7,094 bases of DNA from Rhizobiaceae bacterium (GCA_004299545.1 SCRB01000586.1:1-7094); one strand, 5' to 3'; counted from the first letter of the stretch, positions 1-6,729 are shown. Notes: generated from the letters alone by a model not told the origin. Made by a program: numbers and translations.

Positions 1-43
1 CCCATATTTGCAACAACCCACAGGCGCGGTGAGCGCGATGTCT

Positions 44-72
44 TTTGACTGATTGACGCTGAAAGCTATTTT
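44..72 (+). promoter_or_regulatory. Candidate housekeeping promoter for the methyltransferase gene
   Basis: A -35-like TTTGAC (44-49) and a -10-like CTATTT (66-71) are separated by 16 bp. Each matches the rhizobial housekeeping consensus (CTTGAC, about 17 bp, CTATAT) at 5 of 6 positions. A second TTGAC (53-57) overlaps this site but has no good -10 partner. Transcription from here would leave a leader of about 170 nt before the gene at 249. This rests on pattern matching alone. Confidence 0.35.
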
Positions 73-248
73 TGCCACACTCTACACGAAATGCCTGTTC
101 CGATTTATCTCGCGGCCCGGTGGGGGTCTCGGGTGAATCGGCTGAGGTGTTTTCCGTGGATCGGGTCTTTGCGTATGGCGGAACGCGTTCGTCGCGAGGC
201 TGTGTGTGCGGTGAATATTTTGAGTAAGCCGGGGCGGGCCGATTGAAT

Positions 249-923
249 ATGAGCACCGATTTCGCCAAACAGCGGGCAGGGATGGTCGACGGGCAGTTGC
301 GGACCACCGACGTGACGGACAGCGCATTGCTTTCCGTGATGGGAACGGTGCCGCGCGAGCTTTTCGTTGCCGAGGCCCATCGGCCGTTGGCTTATATCGA
401 CGAGGATCTGGAAATCACCCCCGCCGACGACCGCGGCTCGGCGCGCTATCTCATGGAACCGTCGCCTTTCGCGCGGCTCGTGCAACTGGCGAATGTCCGC
501 CCCGGAGACCGCGTTCTCGACGTCGGTTGTGGAACGGGCTATTCCGCGGCGGTGTTTTCGGCGCTTGCAGGTTCTGTCGTCGCGGTCGAGAGCGACGCGG
601 AACTCTTGGCCCGGGCACACGCCAACTTTGCAACCCTTGGCGTGGGAAACGTTACCCTTGTCGAGGGAGCGTTGCGTGACGGTTGGGGCGGGAATGCGCC
701 CTATGACGTGATTTTCCTTGGCGGGGCGGTGGAAGACGTGCCGGCTGCGCTTGCCGCGCAGATCGCTGAAGGCGGCCGACTCGTCGCCGTGGTCGGACAC
801 GGCAACGCCGCTGCGGCGCGGCTCTATGTCAGGGATCAGGGCGATGTCACGGGTCGCCGCGTCTTCAATGCGGCGGTGAAGCCGCTGCCGGGTTTTGAGA
901 AGGAAGCTGTTTTCGAGTTTTAG
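249..923 (+). CDS. Protein-L-isoaspartate O-methyltransferase family protein (divergent, pcm-like)
   Basis: This 224-residue protein is a class I SAM-dependent methyltransferase of the isoaspartate methyltransferase (PIMT) family. The N-terminal family block is clear: MVDGQLRTTDVTD at 12-24 and VPRELFV at 34-40, then AYIDEDLEI at 49-57. The SAM-binding glycine loop VLDVGCGTGY lies at 89-98, the acidic post-I strand VAVESD at 111-116, and a motif-II-like VIFLGGAVEDVP at 154-165. Classical PIMTs carry a GQTISQP-type active-site segment after the AY.D.DL block; here that stretch (58-71) reads roughly PADDRGSARYLMEP. Isoaspartyl repair activity is therefore uncertain, and another methyl acceptor is possible. 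The ATG at 249 is chosen because it opens with the usual short N-terminus. A TTG two codons upstream (243) is also in frame, and neither has a strong Shine-Dalgarno sequence. It is probably cytoplasmic. It lies directly before tolC with a 154-bp gap. The fold assignment is secure; the substrate is not. Confidence 0.88.
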   Translation: MSTDFAKQRAGMVDGQLRTTDVTDSALLSVMGTVPRELFVAEAHRPLAYIDEDLEITPADDRGSARYLMEPSPFARLVQLANVRPGDRVLDVGCGTGYSAAVFSALAGSVVAVESDAELLARAHANFATLGVGNVTLVEGALRDGWGGNAPYDVIFLGGAVEDVPAALAAQIAEGGRLVAVVGHGNAAAARLYVRDQGDVTGRRVFNAAVKPLPGFEKEAVFEF

Positions 924-1077
924 CGTAGCCGCGTTTCAAACACCTGCCGCTTGCATATTGCCGAAATTGGACGGCGCGGTTTTCGCGAGCAGGGCGGGGA
1001 ATAGTCGGGATCGCGACGGGCGGTTCCGCAAGAGCCGGCAGGGGAAACTCTGCCGCGGAATGGATGAGAGGTAGCAC

Positions 1078-2466
1078 GTGTCGCTTGTGAAAACGCGTAT
1101 ATTCGCTGCCGCCCTGGTTTCCGCCAGCATGGTCGTGCTGGCGAATGGAGCGTCTGCCGAAACCATTTCGGGAGCGCTTGCCAAGGCGTACAGGTTCAAT
1201 TCGTCGCTGAATTCTTCGCGCGCCAGCGTACGGATCACGGATGAGGGCGTCGCCATCGCCAAATCGGGCTGGCGCCCGACGATCATGGGAACGAGTAGCA
1301 TCAATTACGCAACCCAGGCCGGGACTCGGCTGACGACTGGCGGCTTCGGTGTGTCGATCAACCAGACGCTCTTTGACGGGTTCCAGACGCTCAACAACGT
1401 CAAGGCAGCGGAATCGAAGGTCCGCGCCTCGGACGAGCAACTGCGCAATACGGAGGAGAATATCCTCTTCAGCGCTGCCAGCGCCTACATGGATGTCATC
1501 CTCAACCGGCAAATCGCGGCTTTTCGGGAAAAGAACCTCGCCTTCCTCAACGAGCAGGTCCGTGCCGCGCAGTCGAGGCTGGACGTCGGCGAAGGAACGC
1601 GCACCGACGTGGCGCAGGCCGAAGCGCAGCGCTCGCTCGCGATCTCGACGCTGAGTGCGGCCCGGGCGGCCGTCCTTACCGCCGAGGCGACCTATCATCA
1701 GGTCGTTGGAGACGAACCCGGTAAACTGGCTCCGGCGCGGCCTGTTCAGAAAGCGCTGCCTTCCGGCATCGGCGCGGCTTTCGCGATCGCCGCCGCCGAG
1801 CACCCGGCCATAAGGGGGACGCAGCAACTCGTCGATGCTGCGGAGTTCTCGGTGAAATCGGCTGAGGGCGCGCTTCTGCCCAGCCTCACCGCATCGGCCG
1901 GCGTGTCGCGAGACTACAGCAATACCAGCATCGGTGCCGGAGGGGTGCCTGGACGTAGCATAACAAACGGCTGGTCGAATTCGGCCAATGTCGGCCTGAC
2001 CTTCTCGGTGCCGATCTATCAGGGCGGCCGCGTCTCCGCCGAGGTTCGCCAGGCAAAGGAATCGCTTGGCCAGGCTCGCATCGAGGTGGACGTCAGCCGC
2101 GATCAAGTGCGGCAGGCGGTCGCGGCCGCGTGGAGCCAATACCAGTCGGCGAAGGAAGCGGTGCAGGCAGATGCGCAGGCTGTCTCCGCCGCGCAGCTTG
2201 CATTGCAGGGCGAAGTCGAGGAGCGCAATGTCGGTCAGGCGACGACGCTCGATGTCTTGACCTCGCAGTCCAATCTGATCACGGCGCAGGTCAATCAGGT
2301 GACGGCCCAGCATGATCTCGTTGTGGCGAGCTATGCTATTTTATCCGCCATCGGCCGGTTGTCTCCCAGTCGTCTTGGCCTGAGGGTTGCCGAATACAAT
2401 CCGAAAGAGCACTACAACGCCGTCAAGGACAAGTGGTACGGCTTGCGCACGCCGGACGGGCGTTGA
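1078..2466 (+). CDS. tolC: TolC-family outer-membrane channel protein
   Basis: This 462-residue protein belongs to the TolC/OEP family. The family forms trimeric outer-membrane beta-barrels with a long periplasmic alpha-helical tunnel, and serves type I secretion and RND or ABC drug efflux. A signal peptide is evident: basic start, hydrophobic core at about 8-22, and ASA at 25-27, giving a mature protein from about E28. The internal duplication typical of the family shows as LFDGF (98-102) in the first half and IYQGGRV (313-319) in the second, about 215 residues apart. Each is followed by a long Ala/Gln/Glu-rich helix pair. The C-terminal half holds the usual GQATTLDVL segment (387-395). The GTG at 1078 is preferred because GAGAGG (1066-1071) sits 6 nt upstream; an in-frame GTG at 1087 is spaced worse. 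No membrane-fusion protein, ABC transporter or RND pump gene is visible nearby, so this is probably a shared channel working with partners encoded elsewhere. That is the usual situation for chromosomal rhizobial tolC. Confidence 0.93.
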   Translation: MSLVKTRIFAAALVSASMVVLANGASAETISGALAKAYRFNSSLNSSRASVRITDEGVAIAKSGWRPTIMGTSSINYATQAGTRLTTGGFGVSINQTLFDGFQTLNNVKAAESKVRASDEQLRNTEENILFSAASAYMDVILNRQIAAFREKNLAFLNEQVRAAQSRLDVGEGTRTDVAQAEAQRSLAISTLSAARAAVLTAEATYHQVVGDEPGKLAPARPVQKALPSGIGAAFAIAAAEHPAIRGTQQLVDAAEFSVKSAEGALLPSLTASAGVSRDYSNTSIGAGGVPGRSITNGWSNSANVGLTFSVPIYQGGRVSAEVRQAKESLGQARIEVDVSRDQVRQAVAAAWSQYQSAKEAVQADAQAVSAAQLALQGEVEERNVGQATTLDVLTSQSNLITAQVNQVTAQHDLVVASYAILSAIGRLSPSRLGLRVAEYNPKEHYNAVKDKWYGLRTPDGR

Positions 2467-2481
2467 CCGATTTCTCCTGAC

Positions 2482-2507
2482 GGGAGGCGGTTCAAGCCCC
2501 GCCTCTC
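2482..2507 (+). terminator. Terminator-like hairpin after tolC
   Basis: A perfect 7-bp stem GAGGCGG (2484-2490) / CCGCCTC (2499-2505) with an 8-nt loop begins 15 nt after the tolC stop. It can be extended by a G-U and a G-C pair to 2482-2507. There is no immediate T-run. A T-rich stretch follows only at about 2519-2535, so it is either a weak intrinsic terminator or a 3'-end stabilising hairpin. Confidence 0.45.
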
Positions 2508-2652
2508 ATCTCCCGCCATATTTCTGTTTTCTTGCAGGCGAAGGCCGTAATGCCGGGGTGCGTCGCGCCCTGCCTTGCCGCCATGCCGGTCCGCATCGGG
2601 AGATGCCCCAATCCTCAATCTTGTGAGAAATAATCCGTCGTGGAGCAGCGGG

Positions 2653-2714
2653 GATTCTCATGGGGCGCGCAGTCGGGTACCGTCTTACCGATTGATTCGT
2701 CGAAGCGTCGACTC
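2653..2714. promoter_or_regulatory. Cluster of three GANTC (CcrM methylation) sites upstream of popZ
   Basis: GATTC at 2653-2657, GATTC at 2694-2698 and GACTC at 2710-2714 fall within 62 bp in the gap before popZ. GANTC is the target of the alphaproteobacterial cell-cycle methyltransferase CcrM, and methylation of such sites in promoters can affect transcription through GcrA. The sites are seen directly. A role in popZ control is inference, since no promoter elements could be placed beside them. Confidence 0.3.
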
Positions 2715-2838
2715 GCTTCCGAGGGGCGGATGCGGTGAAGTCATCGGGTCGTCAGACGTTGACCGGATCGCGTCGGGCGCGACGTGAAAAAGCAGTTTCG
2801 GCGGTTTACGGCTGACGACAAAGGGGCGGCAGGTGACG

Positions 2839-3450
2839 ATGGCACAGACAAATACGGTACAACGTGAACCCTCGATGGAAGAGATTCTCGCCTCGATCCG
2901 CAAGATTATCGAGGAGAGCGACGGGGTCCGTAACACACCGGTAGAGGCGGAAGCGTCAGCCTCTGAGGCGCTCGGGGAAATCGCCCGTCCGGATCTGAGC
3001 GAAGTCGATGCCTTTCGAGCCGATCTTGCGCTGCGACGCGAGCCAGAGGAAATTGCGGTGGTCGGGCGGACTCCAGCAACGGCAGCGGCCCTGAGGGAGG
3101 AACAGGCAGCGGTTCCCGAACGCGAGGCCGGACTGGCTTTCCCTATCGACGATGCTGAACTGGCGGCGGAACTCTCGGAATTGACACGCCCTGAAGTGCC
3201 GGCGGTGCAAACGTCTGCGGGCGAAACCACCCGGGGAATTCTTTCCCATCATGTTCAAAAGCAGGTCGCGCAGTCTTTCGGCGAGCTTTCGGAGGCCTTC
3301 CTGGCCAGCCGCCGCAAGAGTTTCGATGAAATGGCTGAGGAAATGCTGAGGCCGATGCTGCAAGATTGGCTCGACAATAATCTGCCGATGCTGGTCGAGC
3401 GGCTAGTCCGCGAGGAGATCGAACGCGTCGCGAGAGGCGTCACTGGCTGA
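2839..3450 (+). CDS. popZ: PopZ family polar organising protein (DUF2497)
   Basis: This 203-residue protein has the three-part PopZ design. The short N-terminal helix EPSMEEILASIRKII (10-24) is the partner-binding region in Caulobacter PopZ. A low-complexity acidic linker (about 31-130) carries roughly 22 Asp/Glu, 9 Arg and 8 Pro. The C-terminal helical block (about 133-200) contains LRPMLQDWLDNNLP (170-183) and an ERLVREEIERVARG-type tail, which drives oligomerisation. In the family, PopZ self-assembles into a cytoplasmic matrix at the cell pole and captures ParB-bound origins and cell-cycle regulators; in polar-growing Agrobacterium it marks the growth pole. The ATG at 2839 gives the usual short MAQ- start, with AGG at 2831-2833 five nt upstream. 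An in-frame GTG at 2833 behind AAGGGG would add two residues and cannot be excluded. Its place between tolC and valS fits the alphaproteobacterial neighbourhood. The last helices are intact, so it should be functional. Confidence 0.9.
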   Translation: MAQTNTVQREPSMEEILASIRKIIEESDGVRNTPVEAEASASEALGEIARPDLSEVDAFRADLALRREPEEIAVVGRTPATAAALREEQAAVPEREAGLAFPIDDAELAAELSELTRPEVPAVQTSAGETTRGILSHHVQKQVAQSFGELSEAFLASRRKSFDEMAEEMLRPMLQDWLDNNLPMLVERLVREEIERVARGVTG

Positions 3451-3456
3451 TTGTTT

Positions 3457-3490
3457 GGGCGATGCGGAGGCCTTTCCGCTGGAAACGCCC
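3457..3490 (+). terminator. Hairpin directly after popZ, possible terminator
   Basis: Two stacked stems, GGGCG (3457-3461) / CGCCC (3486-3490) and GCGGA (3464-3468) / TCCGC (3475-3479), are separated by an asymmetric internal loop. They begin 7 nt after the popZ stop. No T-run follows, so intrinsic termination is uncertain and an mRNA 3'-end structure is equally likely. Confidence 0.35.
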
Positions 3491-3551
3491 AGATTGGCCT
3501 AGATTCCCGCGAACTGCGCGTCTCTGAACCATTCTGAGGCGGGTGCGAATA

Positions 3552-3659
3552 TTGACGTTTGGAAAAGCAGGCGCGCTTGCCGTCGCGCTGGTCCTTGTTC
3601 CGGGCCTTGCCTCCGCCATGAAGCTGAGCTTCGAATGGAATTTCGAAACGGCAGGGTAG
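3552..3659 (+). CDS. Short ORF consisting mainly of a signal peptide, possible gene remnant
   Basis: Starting at a TTG, 35 codons encode a textbook Sec signal peptide: MTFGKAG, a hydrophobic core of Ala, Val and Leu, then PGLASA at 17-22. Only about 13 further residues follow (MKLSFEW..., 23-35) before TAG. GAGG at 3536-3539 is a rather distant ribosome-binding site. The clean cleavage site ASA followed by a polar stretch is unlikely to be chance, but the mature part is too short for a usual secreted enzyme, and the frame ends 21 nt before the repeat block. I infer a remnant of a secreted-protein gene whose 3' part was lost, possibly when the repeat arrived. A genuine micro-protein or a chance ORF remain possible. 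I do not recognise the family with confidence. Confidence 0.3.
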   Translation: MTFGKAGALAVALVLVPGLASAMKLSFEWNFETAG

Positions 3660-3680
3660 CGAATTCGGATTAGCAGGACG

Positions 3681-3736
3681 AATCCCCCTCACCACCTCAC
3701 TTCGTTCGGCACCTCTCCCCCACATGGGTAGAGAAG
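3681..3736 (+). repeat. Palindromic intergenic repeat, unit 1 (left half of composite)
   Basis: The unit begins AATCCCCCTCACC and continues through CACCTCTCCCCCAC (3710-3723) to GGG.AGAG.AAG near 3727-3736. It shares this order of blocks with the unit after valS (6730-6790). CCCCCTCACC (3684-3693) and CTCTCCCCCAC (3713-3723) are exact reverse complements of 3812-3821 and 3782-3792 in unit 2. Its internal first hairpin is degenerate (around CTTCGTTCGG). Confidence 0.75.
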
Positions 3737-3762
3737 AGCATAGACGGCCGTGATACAAGCGC

Positions 3763-3821
3763 TCATCCTCTCCACCATCGCGTGGGGGAGAGATGATTTG
3801 CGAAGCAAATCGGTGAGGGGG
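3763..3821 (-). repeat. Palindromic intergenic repeat, unit 2 (inverted, right half of composite)
   Basis: This is the reverse-oriented partner of unit 1, and together they form a palindrome of about 140 bp centred near 3752. An ACGGCCGT palindrome lies near the centre at 3744-3751. It contains a perfect hairpin, GATTTGC (3795-3801) GAA GCAAATC (3805-3811), plus the GTGGGGGAGAG (3782-3792) and GGTGAGGGGG (3812-3821) arms. CATCCTCTCC (3764-3773) can also pair imperfectly with GGGGAGAGATG (3785-3795), giving the unit two hairpins of its own. Elements of this style are common between genes in Rhizobiaceae. I cannot name the family from sequence alone. Confidence 0.75.
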
Positions 3822-3870
3822 TCGACCATCGCGTTAGCCTGAGTTTGGTTCTTCGGGAACCGGTGCGCAG

Positions 3871-3899
3871 TTGACTTGCCGCATTGCATCCGGTTTACA
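3871..3899 (+). promoter_or_regulatory. Candidate sigma-70 promoter for valS
   Basis: TTGACT (3871-3876) is followed after 17 bp by TTTACA (3894-3899). The -35 box is good and the -10 is mediocre (3 of 6 to TATAAT). Transcription would begin near 3906, leaving a leader of about 30 nt before the valS ATG, too short for an elaborate attenuator. It lies downstream of the repeat block, so valS could be expressed independently of popZ. Confidence 0.4.
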
Positions 3900-3937
3900 C
3901 CTCGCGATGAATTCCCCATAAATCTGGATGTCTTTCG

Positions 3938-6721
3938 ATGCTTGAGAAGACCTACGACGCCAGAGACGTCGAGCCGAAAATCGCCGCGCGCTGGGAGGAG
4001 GCCGATGCCTTCCGTGCCGGCGCGGGCGCGGAGGAGGGGGCGGAGCCTTTCACGATCGTCATCCCGCCGCCCAACGTCACCGGCTCGCTTCACATGGGCC
4101 ACGCGCTCAACAACACGCTGCAGGACATCATGGTCCGCTTCGAGCGCATGCGTGGGAAAAACGTGTTGTGGCAACCGGGCATGGACCACGCAGGCATCGC
4201 CACGCAGATGGTCGTGGAACGGAGGCTGATGGAGAAGCAGATCCACCGCCGCGACATCGGGCGCGAAGCCTTCGTGGAAAAAGTCTGGGAATGGAAGGAC
4301 GAATCCGGCGGCCAGATCGTCAACCAGTTGAAGCGGCTCGGCGCCTCCTGCGACTGGTCGCGCGAACGCTTCACTATGGATGAAGGCCTGTCGAAAGCCG
4401 TCATCGAGGTCTTCGTCACCCTTTATCGCCAAGGCCTGATCTACAAGGACAAGCGGCTGGTCAACTGGGACCCGAAGCTTCTGACGGCCATCTCCGACCT
4501 CGAGGTGGAGCAGCAGGAGGTGGACGGAAATCTCTGGTACTTTCGCTATCCCATCGAGGGCGAGCGGTTTGACCCGGACAATCCTGCGACCTTCATCACC
4601 GTCGCGACGACCCGGCCCGAGACGATGCTCGGCGATACCGGCGTCGCTGTCCATCCCGACGACGAGCGCTATAGGCCGATGGTCGGCAGGAACGTTGTCC
4701 TGCCGATCGTCGGGCGGAAAATTCCGATCGTCGCCGACGCCTATTCCGATCCCGAGAAGGGCACAGGCGCGGTCAAGATCACGCCGGCCCACGATTTCAA
4801 TGACTTCGAGGTCGGCAAGCGCCACCAGCTTGCGGCCATCAATATCCTGACGACAGAGGCGGCGGTCACGCTGAAGGACAACGACGATTTCCTCGCCGGT
4901 CTTGAGGTCACGCCCGCGCGTCAAGCCCTATGGGACAGCCTTGACGGGCAGGATCGCTTCGCCGCGCGCAAGCGCGTGGTCGATCTGATGGAAGAGGGCG
5001 GCTTCCTTGCCAAGGTCGAGCCGCACCGGCATGCGGTGCCGCATGGCGACCGTTCCGGCGTGCCGATCGAGCCCTTCCTGACGGACCAGTGGTATGTCAA
5101 TGCCGCCGAATTGGCGAGACCTGCGATCGCCTCGGTGCGGGACGGCCGCACGAACTTCGTGCCGAAGAACTGGGAAAAGACCTATTTCGACTGGATGGAG
5201 AACATCCAGCCCTGGTGCATCTCGCGCCAGCTCTGGTGGGGCCACCAGATTCCTGCATGGTACGGGCCGGATGGCCAGATCTTCGTCGCCAGGGCGGAAG
5301 ACGAGGCGCTCGATGCTGCGGTCGAGCATTATCTCGCCCTTGAAGGGCCGTGGAAGGCCTGGGTTCAGGAGAAGCTGGAGAATTTCGAGCCGGGCGCCAT
5401 CCTGACGCGCGACGAGGATGTGCTCGACACCTGGTTCTCTTCGGCGCTCTGGCCCTTCTCGACGCTCGGCTGGCCGGACAAAACGCCAGAACTGAAGACC
5501 TATTATCCGACGAGCGTGCTCGTCACCGGTTTCGACATCATCTTTTTCTGGGTCGCCCGCATGATGATGATGGGGCTGCATTTCATGGACAAGGAACCGT
5601 TCCACACGGTCTATGTCCATGCGCTGGTTCGCGACAAGAACGGCGCCAAGATGTCGAAGTCGAAGGGCAACGTCATCGACCCGCTCGGCCTGATCGACGA
5701 ATACGGGGCCGATGCGCTGCGCTTCACGCTCGCCATCATGGCGGCCCAGGGCCGCGACGTGAAGCTTGATCCGGCGCGCGTCGCCGGTTACCGCAATTTC
5801 GGAACCAAGCTGTGGAACGCAACGCGTTTCGCCGAGATGAACGGCGTGACGCGCAATGACGATCTCTGGCTGGGCGGGGCGAAACTGACTGTCAACCGCT
5901 GGATCCTGACCGAACTGACCCGCGCGGCGCGCGAGATCACCGACGGCATCACCTGCTATCGTTTCAACGATGCGGCGGGCGCAGCCTACCGCTTCGTCTG
6001 GAACCTTTTCTGCGACTGGTATCTGGAACTCCTGAAGCCGGTCTTTTCAGGCGACGACGAGGCGGCGAAGAAGGAAAGCCAGGAAGTCGCCGCCTTCGTC
6101 CTGGACGAGATCTACAAGCTGCTTCATCCCTTCATGCCTTTCATGACGGAGGAACTCTGGGCGCGAACCATGCCCGAAGGCGAGGGCCGCACGAAGCTTC
6201 TTTGCCACGCTGCGTGGCCCGCCCCGGATTTCGAGGACAAGGAAGCCGCGGCGGAGATCAACTGGCTGGTCGATCTCGTCTCGGGCATCCGTTCCGTCAG
6301 GACGGAGATGAACGTTCCGCCCGCAGCGACCGCACCGCTGGTGCTCGTCGGCGCGGATGAGGACACGCGCCAGCGCGTTGCCCGCCACGAGGCGGCGCTG
6401 GCACGGCTTGCTCGCGTGTCGGCGGTTTCCTTCGCCGATGTGGCACCGAAAGGCGCGGCCCAGTTCATCGTATGGGAGGCGACGGCCTGTCTTCCTCTCG
6501 GCGCCCTGATCGACCTCAAGGCCGAGGCCGCGCGGCTGAAGAAGGAAGTCGCCAGGACGGCCGGCGAGATCGAGCGCATCGAACGGAAACTCGCCAATGA
6601 AAAGTTCGTCGCCAACGCGCCAGAAGAAATCGTCGCCGGCGAGCGCGAGAAGGCCGAAGACTACCGGCTTGCGCTGACGAGGCTGGAAACGGCGCTCCAC
6701 CGGATCGAGGAAGCGGGCTGA
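3938..6721 (+). CDS. valS: Valine--tRNA ligase (valyl-tRNA synthetase)
   Basis: This complete 927-residue class Ia aminoacyl-tRNA synthetase charges tRNA-Val with valine using ATP in the cytoplasm. The HIGH-type signature is HMGH at 52-55, preceded by PPPNVTGS (43-50). The second ATP-binding signature KMSKS is at 571-575. The CP1 editing domain, which hydrolyses mischarged Thr-tRNA, is present: TTRPET at 224-229 and GTGAVKITPAHDFND at 275-289, including the conserved Asp286. The signature WCISRQLWWGHQIPAWY is at 426-442. An anticodon-binding helical domain runs from about 653 (NRWILTEL), and a C-terminal charged coiled coil (about 857-927), the ValRS tRNA arm, is intact. The length is close to the usual 880-950 residues. 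The ATG at 3938 gives the normal short lead-in (MLEKTYDARDVEPKIAARW); its ribosome-binding site is weak. There are no frameshifts. The gene is bracketed on both sides by units of the same palindromic repeat. Confidence 0.98.
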   Translation: MLEKTYDARDVEPKIAARWEEADAFRAGAGAEEGAEPFTIVIPPPNVTGSLHMGHALNNTLQDIMVRFERMRGKNVLWQPGMDHAGIATQMVVERRLMEKQIHRRDIGREAFVEKVWEWKDESGGQIVNQLKRLGASCDWSRERFTMDEGLSKAVIEVFVTLYRQGLIYKDKRLVNWDPKLLTAISDLEVEQQEVDGNLWYFRYPIEGERFDPDNPATFITVATTRPETMLGDTGVAVHPDDERYRPMVGRNVVLPIVGRKIPIVADAYSDPEKGTGAVKITPAHDFNDFEVGKRHQLAAINILTTEAAVTLKDNDDFLAGLEVTPARQALWDSLDGQDRFAARKRVVDLMEEGGFLAKVEPHRHAVPHGDRSGVPIEPFLTDQWYVNAAELARPAIASVRDGRTNFVPKNWEKTYFDWMENIQPWCISRQLWWGHQIPAWYGPDGQIFVARAEDEALDAAVEHYLALEGPWKAWVQEKLENFEPGAILTRDEDVLDTWFSSALWPFSTLGWPDKTPELKTYYPTSVLVTGFDIIFFWVARMMMMGLHFMDKEPFHTVYVHALVRDKNGAKMSKSKGNVIDPLGLIDEYGADALRFTLAIMAAQGRDVKLDPARVAGYRNFGTKLWNATRFAEMNGVTRNDDLWLGGAKLTVNRWILTELTRAAREITDGITCYRFNDAAGAAYRFVWNLFCDWYLELLKPVFSGDDEAAKKESQEVAAFVLDEIYKLLHPFMPFMTEELWARTMPEGEGRTKLLCHAAWPAPDFEDKEAAAEINWLVDLVSGIRSVRTEMNVPPAATAPLVLVGADEDTRQRVARHEAALARLARVSAVSFADVAPKGAAQFIVWEATACLPLGALIDLKAEAARLKKEVARTAGEIERIERKLANEKFVANAPEEIVAGEREKAEDYRLALTRLETALHRIEEAG

Positions 6722-6729
6722 GGGCGATC

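Larger units (their letters stand above)
2467..2838. other. 372-bp gap between tolC and popZ, no convincing gene
   Basis: No reading frame here has protein-like character. The gap contains a terminator-like hairpin just after tolC, three GANTC sites between 2653 and 2714, and two further inverted repeats. One is GAAGCG/CGCTTC (2702-2707 with 2714-2719). The other is TCGCGTCG/CGACGTGA (2768-2775 with 2780-2787, one G-U pair, loop GGCG), about 50 nt before the popZ start. A TTGACC at 2759-2764 resembles a -35 box but lacks a good -10 partner, so I cannot place the popZ promoter. Confidence 0.6.
3451..3937. other. 487-bp gap between popZ and valS: hairpin, mini-ORF, composite repeat, promoter
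   Basis: No normal-sized gene is present. In order it holds a hairpin next to the popZ stop, a 35-codon ORF with a signal peptide, two inverted copies of a palindromic repeat unit, a small GGTTC/GAACC stem-loop (3847-3861) and a candidate valS promoter. Each except the small stem-loop is described separately. About half of the gap is repeat and its centre, so it looks like a site of repeat insertion, possibly with loss of a former gene. Confidence 0.6.

Noticed and set aside
105..800. 231-codon open frame on the - strand opposite the methyltransferase
   Set aside because: Composition is His/Arg-rich and typical of a reverse-strand shadow; the + frame has a clear SAM-binding motif.
950..978. 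CTTGCA in the methyltransferase-tolC gap as a tolC promoter
   Set aside because: No acceptable -10 box occurs at 16-18 bp; the downstream bases are GGCGCG.
865..2313. 482-codon open frame on the - strand opposite tolC
   Set aside because: It is an antisense shadow of a GC-rich gene: Arg/Gly/Asp-rich, no recognisable motif, and the + frame carries a clear TolC with signal peptide.
2575..2787. 70-codon + strand frame in the tolC-popZ gap
   Set aside because: No ribosome-binding site, no protein-like composition, and it overlaps two inverted repeats.
2685..3230. 181-codon Ser/Arg/Ala-rich frame on the - strand opposite popZ
   Set aside because: Its low-complexity Ser/Ala/Arg makeup is the mirror of the PopZ acidic linker.
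3847..3861. GGTTC/GAACC stem-loop upstream of valS as a tRNA-sensing leader element
   Set aside because: It lies upstream of the best promoter candidate, is only 5 bp long, and T-box leaders are not expected in Alphaproteobacteria.
3689..4924. 411-codon open frame on the - strand overlapping the repeat and the 5' part of valS
   Set aside because: It is antisense to the certain valS gene, has shadow-type composition and its end lies in the palindromic repeat.
4928..5620. 230-codon open frame on the - strand inside valS
   Set aside because: It is antisense to the ValRS catalytic region, with no family features of its own.
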